Source: Pezicula radicicola
Taxonomy: Eukaryota; Ascomycota; Leotiomycetes; Helotiales; Dermateaceae
Assembly (NCBI GenBank): GCA_003008705.1
Contig: PDUO01000060.1
Coordinates: forward strand, 175,300 to 239,299
Reading direction: 5' to 3'
Length of the DNA: 64,000 nucleotides
In this document: positions 45,694 through 58,142 of the stretch, piece after piece
Position numbering within the stretch: position 1 is the first letter of the stretch
Layout: every line of letters begins with the position of its first letter
The notes under the pieces: model-generated
Seen by the model: only the letters and a program-made list of their open reading frames with translations
Database searches by the model: none
What the model was told of the DNA's origin: nothing
Program-made: the position numbers and the translations under genes

Positions 45694-48600
45694 AACTTGT
45701 AACGCAGTTTCAGCAAATCCTCTAGCTTGGCTTCCAAGTCCTTCCTTCGCGTCTACACACATATATCATTCTAATTCAATTTGACGCCCCCAATTGCCGA
45801 TTCAATTGCACTAGTCATCCCCGCCACAACACTATTCTGCAGCACCATCCACCCCTTCCGAAGAGGCATTTCCCCAGTTTCGATGTGACCCACGATTAGC
45901 GAAAGATTCACCATCATGTATTTCCTTGTTGTCTAAACCATCCCGGGACATCACATCAGGCGTTCGTCATTTAAGAATTTTGGCTCATTACGAGACATGG
46001 TAGCTTGAAAGCTCCTGTTTGTCGTAGGTGAGACACCTTTGAGTTTGTGATGCACTTAGGACTAGAGTATGAGTCGCTTGAAAGCACCTACTCGCATTGC
46101 GTATTATGCTAGAGAAGAGTACTCGTAGCTTGAAAGCTCCTACTCAGTTTGCTCGTCATGAAGCAGGAGATTAGCACATGGCCATGACCTTGTGAATAGA
46201 ACCCTTTGATCCCCAATGAAAGAATCCAAGCAAACGCGAGTACACCCTAGGTGTTGAAATCGGAATGTGATGGGAGTATGTGACACGTCCATACTTTGGG
46301 ATGCCAAAAGCTACTGACTATTGATAGTTTACTAGTCTTCGCTGTACTTGATACAATCTACCTACATGCAAACTGCCAAGTAGATAAAATTTTTATTGCA
46401 GTAGCATTTGTGTATCCCTATGCATTCGGTACCTCCATAGATTTCCTGGCGCCTAGGAGGTCTACTAGCTTGAGATAGGTCCTGCTCCTCCCACAAATTA
46501 CCCCTGCTAGATGCTGAGTTCAATTGCCCTCGAGCAATCAATCCAATTATTACTTCCTATCTTTTTGGGGGCCCTAGTCACTCTATAATGACAGATATTA
46601 CAATCTTACACCCTGTTCAGAGCTTCATAAAGAAGACCCGCCCATATGATCGACAATGTTAAGAGCTGCTTGCCTGATTTCGTGTATAATGCAGCAGTGG
46701 AGTTCCAATTGTTAGTACCAATATAGGCGGTACAGATTACTGTAGAAATGTTGTTCTAGGCACGTCTTACTGTAGAGTCTTGCAGTTGCCCACATAGAAC
46801 TGAGCTATCTTGTAGGAAGATGCTGGGCGCACAATCCAATGCTGTAGTCCTCGGTTTGTCAATGTACACTACCTTAAGTCCATATTTTCAATGTTGGTTG
46901 GTAATATCGAATCTTTTAGAATATAGGCTACCAGATTCCTGTTGTGCTTGTGCCATAGCCGGTTGTCAGTTGAGAAAAGTTGCTTTGTGACCCACATCAG
47001 CTCAATCACTCCATGAACGTTTGGTAGAAAAGTCTTCCATTACTATTACAGTGTTGCTACAGTTTGCCCGATCGAGTAAAAAAATTCGAAGTTATCCATG
47101 GTGGAACGTTCCCTTTGCCTATGTCTCCTTTCGACCTTCCAGGACCGTGGATCCTCATAGCTGCTAAGTCTCCACGTGTCCTTCACCACAACGCTTATGG
47201 TTACAGTGGATTTCGATATTCGCTCAAATCCCTATTGTTGAGCCCTTTTTTGTAGACAGAGCGAGTTGTCTCGTTGCTACTCGTTTGTAATACATTGAGA
47301 TAACCTGCCCATAATAGACTACGACAACAATTTCAAAACTTCTGGCAGCTGAAAACTGACTGGGGGCTGATAACTAGAATACTAGCGCACCTAAACCCTT
47401 CTTCTGCCCCCTTCAGATCTTTTAAATCTATCAAGTGGTTGTCAACTTCTTTGATAGGGTTAAGTCTTGCATTCGAATTCCCGAAACCGTGTATGTTGAT
47501 TCTTCACTAGCGACGAGAAACTCCATATACACATCCAAAATCTGTAACAATATAGTCTAAGCACTATTTTCTAGCGAAAGCACCAGGCTTTCTTTCTGTG
47601 GTTTTTCGTAATAATCTGCCTTCGATCGGTGGACATAATGGATCCTCTCATAGTTCTTTGGCGTTTCTGCTTTCATAGGGATTTTCAGCTCTACGCCATT
47701 TAATCTGTACCTCGTACTACTGCTGCCTGTAGCAATTCTAATAGCCAAACTGATTATTTTTGTGTACTTTTCGGTTTTGCAAGCCAAATCAATAACTTGA
47801 ATGCCATGTATTTGGAATTGTAAAAACTTCTATCTAGGCCAGCAGCACACCAACTCCTTTATTTTCAAGAGGCTTACAATCTCTCCAGACTCAGCTCCCA
47901 TCATTGGGTTGATGGCTGCTCTGTCAAAAGCGTCCGGGCCAAAGCAGAAAGAGATGTTCAGGGGGTGGCTTTCCACAGTGTTAACGAACCAACCCACTTG
48001 GGCATGTTATCTGCCTGGAGAGGGCTGGAAAACAGCCAGCAATAGGTATATAACCTTTCCCAACACTAGGAGTTCCCCATAGTTAGTTGGTTCCCGTGGA
48101 AGCTACTCGATCGTGTCGGTCCGGAGTAAAGAGATTACAGAGTCTGTGTGATTTTCTTCCGCTTGAAGAGCTGTAGACTTAGGGTTGGTGTGGTTACCAA
48201 TCTATGAAAAAAGAGGAGTCTGCCTCATCAGCTATCTGTAACTAGTACATTAAGATTGCTCCATTCTAAAAACCCACGTTGTTGAAGATAACTCTTAGTG
48301 TTGAGCGTCTTCCAGCAGGCCTAACACCATAGTACCTGGGGTTCAGAAACATTAGTTTCTTCTCTCGGATCTTCATAATTAAGCCATTCTGGTTTGATCT
48401 GATATTTCGTGGCTAATAGGGAGCATATTCATCACTCATGCCATTTGATAGTCGTAGTTTGCGCCTTCTTGGTATAGATTTTGCCCTTCTAATCTTAGCT
48501 TGCCCAGTGACCCTGGCGACCATTGCATCTACATTGCCGGTTTCGCTACCATGTCTTCCTGGCAGATGATTGACCCTTCACTCAGCAAGTCATCATCCAA

Positions 48601-51359
48601 GTCGTCACAACGCATACCAAGCGTATCGACGATAAGTATTTCAAAATTTCTATAGTTCGCATCAGATACTGGAAACATATCAGCAAGCGATGCTTCTCGC
48701 TATCAGCTAGAGACTCCAGGCAGATGTGACAATGCCACTGTAAGCGAATCTCCCCTTTTTAAGCGAGTATTGCCTATCATATCTGGTTTATGGTCGCAAA
48801 GACAACTTCTCTGGATGTGCGTTATGAATCTGTGTACTTGTAGAAAGAAACTGAAGCCAGATAGATGTTCGAGCACAACACTGCCAAGATGTAGTTTGGT
48901 TCGGTTGTTGTGCGCTTAATGCGCAGTTTCTCAAGAGGATGAGACATGTCACATGTCGGCATGGATGAGAAATCACGAAACCTTCGGGGCAGCTGTTGAA
49001 GCTAAATGTTGAATTGGTAACAGTATCCGTATTTAAAACTATCTATGAGGATAGACAAATACAATATTTTGCACCTCGAAAAGGTCTTTCGCATACAATG
49101 GTATGAAGCATATCGCGATTTTTTTCGATTTTTTTTCCCAAAAGAATAGTTTCGCCCTGGATCTAAGATCTTGCTTGTCACATATCACTTCAGATTGTCA
49201 GTGTTTCCTCCTTCAAATCCTTGAGTTTCTTTAGTCATTGCAGAGTTTTCAGGCTGCAAGGCTAGTACCCGTTGGGCAAAATAAGTATCTTGATAGGAAG
49301 CATAGCACGCAGACAGTCGGCGCACCGTCTCCGAAAAGTCAAAACCAGGGAAACGGCAATTTTTATTCCAGCACGGTCGGTAGATTTTGGCTGATAGATG
49401 TGGCTTGATGAGAGATTCTTGGGGAATCTGGCCACAATAGCTCGTACGCCTCTGGAGACAATATTGCTGTTAGCTCAACTTATTTTGGCCTTCTAGTACG
49501 GTAACAACGCCATGAGGACGGTTCTGGAGCACAAAATGCCATCAGATAAGGAAGAATCCGGGCGAGACAACCTTTACATATCTGGAAAACAATGGATGTT
49601 CTCCGCGGGCCATTGTGGGAATTTTGACCTACTGTATATCCTAGATGCTTATTCTTGTTTACAATATACCCGTTATTACTGTTACTAAACAATGGTTTTG
49701 AGGGTTTCCAATAGTTCAACCGTCCGAACCATGAAATTCGTCCTTGCAAAACTGCATAATCGCAAAGTTTTCTTGGCATTGATGAAATATACCATACGTC
49801 GGTTATAGCTGCAATATTTAACCCGTGCGTCTTCACCGCAAGATGCACTTCAGCGCTACTTATGTATTCTTGTGTCATTCTGCCGATGAAATTGAATTTC
49901 CTTGAGTAATGACTGTACATCTGTATGGACGATCATCTGAAGAGCAGTACCTCGTAACTAAAGCAACTTATCTAATCGGTGAATGGCCACACCACACTAA
50001 GATTAAACTCAACCGCCCCTCCTTTGAGCTTTGAGTTACGGTATTGCCAGCAGCACGTCGAGCACGTGTAGCACGGTACTTACCACTATATATGAGGGGA
50101 ATTGGTACAAAGTAGCATACCCAATTAAACGCCTCTATCCTCCTACTATACCTCTACTCAAGACCTAATTCTTAAGGCTGGTGCTTCGATTATCGTGGCC
50201 TATCGGCTTGCGATCGATATGGATTCTATGTTGTTGAATGGTGAGGCGTCAAGAACGGCATAATCCGCAATTTACTCCAAGTTGGCTGAATATCTTCGAT
50301 GTGCCGCAGCGCCACTTGGCTCACAAGTTGTCGTTCCGTTGCTTAGTTGACGTCGGCAGCCACGGAAGTACCCAGGTACCCTTTTTCTACTTCGCTGAGC
50401 GTCAAGATCTTGGTCTTCCCAAATACTGCTTGTATTGTCCCTACCAATAGGAGAGGCCCCAGCCGTATCCTTAAGCCCGCCACGGCTGCGAGTGGTCTAG
50501 CTGAAACTAGGCGAGAAAGGGGGCCGTGCTGTCTAGCGAAGCGAGGGACATCTCCCGGCCTGGTCTCCAAGCCGTCATGACCGTGCCAGTTTAGTCAAAA
50601 GTTAATTTTGGCAATGTATAGCAGGCACGGAAAAAAACAAAGATACGTAGGTGTGACTAGTAAGCATACTAATCCCGCGCCCAACAGAAGGAAAACCTAA
50701 AGTTGATAGTTGGAAGCTGCAAATGGATCGCTTATTGGACTATCGAAAACCGCACTTAACTTTCCCGAGTTCGGGCTTTGCTTCTTTGATGCACATAGAG
50801 TCTGAGGGCTGGAATTCTGAGGAAATAACTCGGTGGTTTGTCAAGCGGCACTCTACAATATTGATGTTTTAATTGAACGATCACAATGATCTTCCTCAAA
50901 GCGGACCTCCGCGATCAACATTTCGTTCTCGAGCTTAAGATCCATATTCTTGTGTGAATGGCGTAATAGGTGACCATGAATCAGGGCCCTGTCGTCGTGT
51001 TTAGCTGTGTGGCTAGGTTGGCCTTAGTTGCGGGCTTTCTTGGCCTGCAGGTAAACCAATCCATCCAAACTCTATTAGACAGCCACCACTTCACGAGGTG
51101 TCGATCTAGTTTCCGGTACACCAAATGCTGATGTGCACAGAATCCTGTGTATCGTAAGTGTCGGCCTGCACGGACGGCGTTCCCCGCGGGTTTCGAGAAG
51201 TTCAATACGGCAGGAAAAAGTATCCTAAGGTCTACCCTGAAAGTATCTTATAGAAGCTGACAGCCCGTGTTTATGCCTACAGCATGCACTCCTAGACTTC
51301 TCCACCATTCCCCAGTCGCATAGAAGCGCAGCATCATACATCTCCACGATATTGAGATC
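45694..51359. other. 5.7 kb gene-poor region
   Basis: Frames up to 146 codons (49480-49920, minus) lack motifs. Three copies of a 19-bp motif occur at 46001-46145. A frame around 48500-48920 has coding-like composition but one stop. The 50230-50580 part is GC-rich and open on both strands. Nothing can be firmly annotated. Confidence 0.4.
46001..46145. repeat. Three spaced copies of an AGCTTGAAAGCTCCTACTC motif
   Basis: Copies begin at about 46002, 46073 and 46127. The core AGCTTGAAAGCT is a near palindrome, and the second copy has two base changes. The last two are embedded in a longer, looser direct repeat of about 54 bp. Confidence 0.6.
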
Positions 51360-53160
51360 ATGGCTTCGCCCCTTCTACGACGCGATAGCTTTATGGGAGC
51401 CCAGGTTCCACGGGCTGGACTGGTAATATCTACGGTTCTGTCCATGATAACGATAGCGGTTCTTGCATGTTGTTTGAGTAGGTACCGGCCCAACAAATTC
51501 AAGCACGAAGTGGTTCTCATCATTTGCCAGTGCGCCGTATTTCAGCAATAAAACAATGGTCGAAGGTTCCGTTAACGGGTTGGCGTAAGTCTCCCTCAAA
51601 TTTCACTCCAACAACAAAACTAATTGATGATTTCTACAGTTATCTTTGCCATATATTCCGATTCGATGCTCTTCATTACTTGTACTACAATATTATCCCA
51701 TGGATTCGGATTAAATACAAGCCAGACGGTTTGCTCCACAGCAATCCTACTCTGCCTGATTTGTTATATGTCAACAAAGGTGTGAACCCCGTTCATCATT
51801 ACGACTGTAGAGATAGAATGTAGCTAACTCAAAGGGTAGATTGTATGAAAGAACCTTCTTTTTATGGTTTTATATGGTGCTAATAGATCTTCAGCTCATA
51901 TACTATTTCCTTGTCGAGAAAGTGGTAAGTTCACAATCGTATAAAGGTTCAATTTCAAGTTGCTAAACTACTTCTTAGTATATTATCCGACGAGTATCAA
52001 AACCAAGGCTTAAGTCAAAACTGTATCTCTTCGTAAGTTTCGGGGGTTTCCATAAACGATCCAAATATCTTTCTAACTTCGACAGAACTGCCTTGGCATG
52101 ATGTTTCCATATGTCATTTGTGTGATTCTCAACTTCGTCTTGTATATCTGTCTAGTCTCTATCAATCTCAATGGAAACTAATCCAAGAGACAGTCGCCTC
52201 GCCTACTTTGACGGCAACGGAACATGTATCATCGGAATGGAACTCAAGGCGATGATGCCACTCATCATTTTTGATGCTGTTGTCAACGTATGCAAGCTAT
52301 GTGTACCTAAATTCGGGTGTACTAACGATAGTCTAGTTTTATCTCACAATGCTTTTCGTCATCCCCCTGCGAAGTAAATAACCATTCCCTGTTCTCATGC
52401 ATAGAAACAGCTCTAACATAGCCAGATTTATACTCATACAAGAATAACCCAAACTCTGCTCTTCGAACCATTGCGCTACGAAGTTTCGTTGGAAGTCTGG
52501 CAACACTCACTTCTAGTGTTGTGTAAGATCAATAATGCACCCTCCAGTGAACTTGTCTCATAGTCTACAGAAATCTTACAGTCCTTATGGTCCTTCATGG
52601 GGAGGCAGCATGGATCTGTCTCATGTGCTGCAATGCTGACAGTAAGTGATCCGTCCCTATTCAGGTCTCGGCTTGATTGCGCGCTAACAGAACGGCCCTC
52701 AGTTTTATTCTCCGTCGTTGTTCTCCATTGGGTGACCACAAAAGATAACAGCGCTGCAAACGCATCTCTCGGCTCAAACGAACCATATGCACACAGTGGA
52801 CACAACTTAAAGAATAGGATCGCAGCGGGAGCAGTGGACGGATCTCGAAATAGGGATATAAATCAATTCGACAACTTGGAAAGCGGACTGAAAGCAGAAT
52901 TCGAAACTCGTATATCAGCGAGGGATCTAAGCGACGGTATTGATGACGATATGCGAAGGGAGGCTCTAGGAAACGGTGCTGCGTTTCCCCTCGACCGAAT
53001 CGTCGTCAGTGTGGGGCAGGTCAGGACTGTAGAAGGCAGAAGTGAAGCTGGGACAACGAGTGAGGTTCGGAGTGAGATCAGCGCGAATTATGATTATGCT
53101 AGGAGGCTAACGAGCCATAAATCGTCAACCGAGGATCTAGTTAGGAAGAATAGTCCATGA
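51360..53160 (+). CDS. Intron-rich multi-pass membrane protein of a fungal orphan family
   Basis: Nine exons from 51640 onward join in frame: 51640-51779, 51895-51924, 51979-52032, 52086-52141, 52194-52287, 52337-52373, 52426-52522, 52571-52641 and 52703-53160. A preceding exon at 51546-51584 fits, and a first exon starts at ATG 51360, but its donor is unresolved. Motifs in order: VPRAGLVIS and a first helix, YSDSMLFITCT, FLVEKVYIIRR, KPRLKSKLYLF, DGNGTCIIGMELKAMMPLI, FYLTMLFVIPLR, LRTIALRSFVGSLATLTSS, ICLMCCNAD and VLHWVTTKDN. About seven helices are likely, then a polar tail of about 140 residues. I recognise the shape from uncharacterised ascomycete membrane proteins but know no function. 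The exons are 30-97 nt, so a naive ORF search misses almost all of the gene. The 5' join may hide a real frameshift. Confidence 0.72.
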
Positions 53161-54833
53161 TAGAAACGGCTGGACAACCTGGGAAAACAGTACACAAACT
53201 TGTTGGTTGTAACATAATTGTAACTTTAATATAGAGATACCCCTATGCGTGCGTATCTGGCACAGTGACAGAAAGGGTGACGGCGCCGCAAAGCGGTAGG
53301 CTGCAAACTGCTTATTTAGGCGGTTGCTTATACAGCAGCCACCACAGGTTACCTTACGAACCTGCGGACAGAAGTCTGTGCGCCACAGGGCATTTTGCTA
53401 AATAAGTAAAGAAAAACTAAAGTAAGATTTAGATACTTTAATACGTTATAAAATATAATAAAATTAAGAAATAAGAAGATTCAACTCTCTCATCTATTTA
53501 ATTACTTAATATTAAGTAAAATTAATTCGTAGTTAATTTAAAAGGTTATCATTAAATAGTAGACTAGAATTTTTATAGCGCACAGACTTCTGTCGGTAGG
53601 TTCGTTAGTCATTAGTATACATACCTCGCTCCACATCCTTCAAAAAGAAAGAAAAGGGACCACCAGTCCACTCCACTTCCCTCATTCTCTCTCCGCATCG
53701 AGGACAAGCAACAGACAGATGTTCCTGCAGGTCCCATCACGATCTCTCGGCTCTATCCTTCGATCCTTGGCCCACCACCACTCTTCTCTCTTCTCTCTTC
53801 TCGCTCCTCACTCCCCACTCCACCTCTCGAGACTTCGACATGAACACAACTTTCTCAGCGACCGCAACTCAGTATTCATTCAGCATGCAGAATTCAACGC
53901 CGATGCATGGTCAGATGTCAAAAGATGGCAGCCTAGCAGTTCTGGTTATCCCGCCTCCAAGATCAATCTGATGCATCATACGCACGGATATAATCGCGGG
54001 ATCATTATCACAATTTCAATAGTCAGCGGTCTTCTGCAACCACCCTTCCCAATAAGTATTGTCAAGAAGTGGTCCATGACCATTCAGCTAAGCATCGTTG
54101 AACTTGAAGACGCCATGCGCTCATCCTGCGACTGCACGAATGATCCCCGGTTGTGGTTTTGAGGGGCCCCTGATGATTACCTCGGGGTTTCTAGTGAACT
54201 TGTGTTTGATTGGGAGATTTTCCGCCATTTTGAAAATCCAGGGTTCGCGCGAGTGACAGGAGCATGCGGTCCCCTTTTTTGCATGGGGATGCAGGGGTGG
54301 CCGAGGATCACGTGGAGGCGAAGTCCTCTGAAAGGTACCTTCGTACTTACAAAGCCATTGAAGGATGTTGTGGTCTATAGCACTGCAATGAGCTAGTACT
54401 CATTCAATTTCATTAATCGACCGGCTTCCCGTTCATGAGATGTTAGTTCAAGGCACAGTTGAACTTCTCATACAAGGTCCTTGATCCCACAAACCTCTAT
54501 TCGGGGAGACTCTGTGTCTAGTTGTGTTTTGGGCCTTGGGAACCATGCGGTGTAAACTGGTGAACTCATCAGGTAGGTCACAAGTGAGTGCGCAGTTACA
54601 GCAGCATACGCTCATGTCAAGTTGACCTTCGTGATCTTATTTTCGGCCAGATTCGGCCTCTCTATTCTAATTTCTTCTCATACTCAACTAGCAATTTACG
54701 TTTCGATACGAGACTTGATCACTCCCATATTTTCGAAGTCATATAAGTATGCAGCCATTTCCTTCTGTTGTTAGGTAACAAGCATTCCCTCCATCATTCA
54801 TTATTTTTTGTCCGTAAGTTGTCGCTGACAGCC
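53161..54833. other. Intergenic with a small TIR element
   Basis: 1.7 kb holding the TIR element at 53353-53608 and the promoter of the glutaminase. A 147-codon frame at 53719-54162 has a polar, Ser/His/Leu-rich start and no recognised family, so it is not called. Confidence 0.45.
53353..53608. mobile_element. Candidate MITE, 256 bp, with 31-bp terminal inverted repeats
   Basis: 53353-53383 and the reverse complement of 53578-53608 agree at 28 of 31 positions. Each arm contains the near palindrome ACAGAAGTCTGT and ends CTGTGCGC. The interior is strongly AT-rich and non-coding. No clear target-site duplication is visible, so the family is open. Confidence 0.75.
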
Positions 54834-57717
54834 ATGAAGTTCCAACTCGTTGTCACAGCTTTAGCTGCTATTGCGAACATTGTCATAGCATCCACATTCA
54901 GCCCAGCCAGACCACCCGCGATTCCTCTTGCAGGTCAGATATATATAAACCACAAGCTAAATACAAGCTGATTATTGTACAGTCAAATCCCCTTACATGA
55001 GCACTTGGCTTGAGTGCGGAAGTGATGATGGAGGTAGTGGAGGAATTTTACCCGGCACTTGGCCGTCAGTAGCCCTGATGACATCTTTTTAACAACCTAC
55101 TGACTTAACTATAGACGTTTCTGGGCGTGAGCACTCTCAGTAGTCCTTACCTTGTGGTGAAGTATGAGCTGATGAGAAGCAGTGGCCCGCAACCTGGTTC
55201 AGTTGCCGGTGCCAATGGTGCAGTTACAGGCTGGGCAGGCATGATCAAAGTTGATGGAACTACCTACACATGGATGGGTGATCCCAACATCAACGGCGTC
55301 TTCCCTACCGTTGTCACCCAAGAGAGCTTCGAGTACACATCGTTGAGGTCAACCTTCATCATGAATGTGGCTGGCAAGGTGTCAATGAACGTCACATTTG
55401 TATCACCTGTCACTCCGGATGACTTGGAGAAGCAATCTATTATTGGCACTTATCTTTATGTTTCCGTGGCAGCTATTGATGGTGCTACGCATACCGTCGA
55501 GCTTTATGCAGACACATCTGCAGGTGAGAATTTTCTTAGGTTACCATTGCAAATACTGATACTGATGCTTTAACCTAGAATGGGTCTCTCCAACGCATAA
55601 TTTAGATGTTGCACAATGGAGGTATGTAATTCGCCCCCTTCCTGGGAGGCAAAATCTTAATTTTTTAAAGCTATGCTGTAACCGATGGTATCGCTTCCCA
55701 CCGAAGCTGGAGGCAAACCCAGAGCGAGTTTAACGCCGACTATGCCGATGATGCTGGTCATTGGGGGTATTGGTACTGGTCAACAGCAGCAACCTCTGGC
55801 ATGACTTACCAGTCTGGTGAAGATACTGTAGTTCGAGGAAACTTCCTGAACAATGGCGTTCTTCCCAACACCCAAGATAGTAATTATAGAGCTATCAACT
55901 CGGACTGGCCTGTTTTTGGATTCGGTATCCGTACACCTCACATACTTTCTTAGGCTCTTACTAATTCATACCAGCCAACGCCCTTGGTACCGTTGGTACT
56001 ACACCGATAAACACCGTGTATACGATTATTCATGCTCAGCAGAATGCTATCTACTTTGATAGTGCATCTGGACTTGTCTCTGTCCCCTCTCTTTGGACTA
56101 GCTACTGGAGTACAGACTTGGCCATGGTTAGTATGGCTCTTTTTGATCATCGGTCCTTTTCTAACATCATCGCAGGTCACATACTTCTACAACGATTGGG
56201 TCAACAAGGTTGGCGCATGGGACCATTTCTACGCAGTTGATGCCCTTGCTGCTGGTGGTCAAGACTACCTGACGATCGTATCACTCTCTGTCCGCCAAGC
56301 TTTCGGTGCTGTCCAACTCTGCGGCACAACAGCGAAGCCATATCTCTTCCTCAAAGAGATCAGCTCCGATGGCAACACTCAAACAGTTGATGTGATTTAC
56401 CCTGCAATGCCGATTTTTCTTTACTCCAATCCTGTTCTTGTCAAATATATGCTCGATCCTCTATTCGAAAATCAAGAAGCTGGGGAATTCCCTCAGACTT
56501 ATGCTATGCACGATCTTGGATCAAACTACCCACGAGCAATCGGTCATCCAACAGGTGATGGCGGTACGTAGTCCCAATTCAACCTGAGATTTTTTACTAA
56601 TTACCACCCGCAGAAGCGATGCCTCTTGAAGAATGTGGAAATATGATAATAATGACCCTCGCTTATTCGCAGCGCAGCGGCGACACCGCCTACTTGACCC
56701 AGCACTACAATATCCTCAAGCAATGGACAGGCTACTTAGTCCAAGAGGCTTTAATTCCCGCAAACCAGCTTTCGACTGACGACTTCCAAGGGACTTTAGC
56801 CAACCAAACTAATCTTGCCCTGAAGGGCATTATCGCTATCCAGGCTATGGCTGTGATTGCCGAGACGACTGGTAATACAGCCGATGCTAATACATATGAA
56901 ACTACAGCGACGAGTTATATCGCACAGTGGCAGGACTATGCTATTGTTACTACAGCAAGCCCCGAACATACCAACTTGGATTATCAAGACAGTTCAAGCC
57001 ATGGTAAAAAATTCCTGTTCTCTTATAGATAAATGTACTTACTGTATCGATAGGTCTTCTCTACAATCTCTATGCAGATAAGCTTCTCGGGCTCAATCTC
57101 GTTCCACAGTCCATTTATGACATGCAGAGTGCTTTCTACCCAACTGTAGCAAACACCTATGGCGTTCCCTTGGATACTCGTAATGTCTACACTAAATGTT
57201 CGTTTCTTTCCTACTTCATGTCTATCTCCTTGCGCCTCCAACCTTCCTCCAACTCTCCTCCAACATCATTTTCTACGAAAAAAGCTAACTTCTCAATCAG
57301 CGGACTGGCAAATGTGGGCAGCAGCCATCGCAGACTCCGCCACCCAGACAATGTTCATATCCAAACTAGCAAACTGGATCAACACTACGCCAACCAACCG
57401 TGCATTCACAGATCTATACAATACAGAAACTGGAGAGTAAGTATTCTTGCCGTTCTTCCTCCCCAGATCCTCAACAATACAAAATCTGCATACATAGCAG
57501 TTATATAAACTAGCGCTAATAAAACATGATATATAGTTTCGCAAATGGTCCATTTATTGCTCGTCCAGTAGCTGGAGGCCATCTTGCTCTTCTGGCTCTT
57601 TTGGATGCTCCCACTAGTACTGTGGGTGGGCCTTTGACTCATACAAATGTTGTTAGGTCCCAACTTAATGAGACTGTTGTTCATAGGAGGAGAACTTCGA
57701 CGGAATTCAGAGCTTAA
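54834..57717 (+). CDS. gtaA: Secreted glutaminase A (GtaA family)
   Basis: Twelve exons: 54834-54933, 54983-55064, 55115-55126, 55183-55523, 55579-55621, 55671-55924, 55975-56126, 56176-56563, 56614-57003, 57054-57197, 57301-57436 and 57537-57717. They join in frame to 740 residues. The signal peptide is MKFQLVVTALAAIANIVIA. The family blocks are TGWAGMIKVDGTTYTWMGD, YAVTDGIASHRSWRQTQ, WGYWYWSTA, TSYWSTDLAMVTYFYNDW, FPQTYAMHDLGSNYPRAIGH, PLEECGNMIIM, SSSHGLLYNLYADKLLGLNL and FANGPFIARPVAGGHLALL. GtaA enzymes hydrolyse extracellular L-glutamine to glutamate and ammonia. Exon 3 is only 12 nt, and intron 10 begins GTTCGT. Every phase matches, and no lesion is seen. It should support nitrogen scavenging outside the cell. 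Confidence 0.93.
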
Positions 57718-58142
57718 TGTTTTTAGTTATTAGTATATAATTTTCTTTAAGTGGGAGGGATGTTAGTTATTAACAGAGCTGATTATTGTTATTTACTCTT
57801 TGTATTTATGTTCTCTTCTTGTATATGATATCCTTTTGTAAAGTTTGTTGATTGGTTGTTGAGGGTGAGAATTCGAAGGCATATATAGCAATTTGGTCGT
57901 GTATTCTGTACATAATCAAACCCCTGTCTGTGTAGGGTTTAGCCAGTCTAGCAACTAGAAGATATCACATCACTCTTCCTAGAAAACACCTCACAGTTCA
58001 ACGTTCAACCAATTTTACATGCATGTCTTCTACTGTAAATTTGAAAGTCTATATTGCAACCAAGGGGAGAGAGTGGCTGAGAATTAAAAGACATATTTAA
58101 TCGCTCCGACATTTAAAAGAAGTTTCTCCAAGCTCAACACAA
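57718..58142. other. Convergent 3' flank
   Basis: 425 bp between the glutaminase (plus) and the hydrolase (minus), whose 3' ends face each other. AT-rich, no gene. Confidence 0.5.

Noticed and set aside
49480..49920. 146-codon minus-strand frame
   Set aside because: Mixed composition without recognisable family; no neighbours or splice context supporting a gene.
50230..50580. GC-rich segment open on both strands
   Set aside because: Both frames lack motifs; neither strand shows good start context or introns.
53719..54162. 147-codon frame downstream of the MITE
   Set aside because: No motif, no plausible introns, biased Ser/Leu/His start; cannot be separated from chance.
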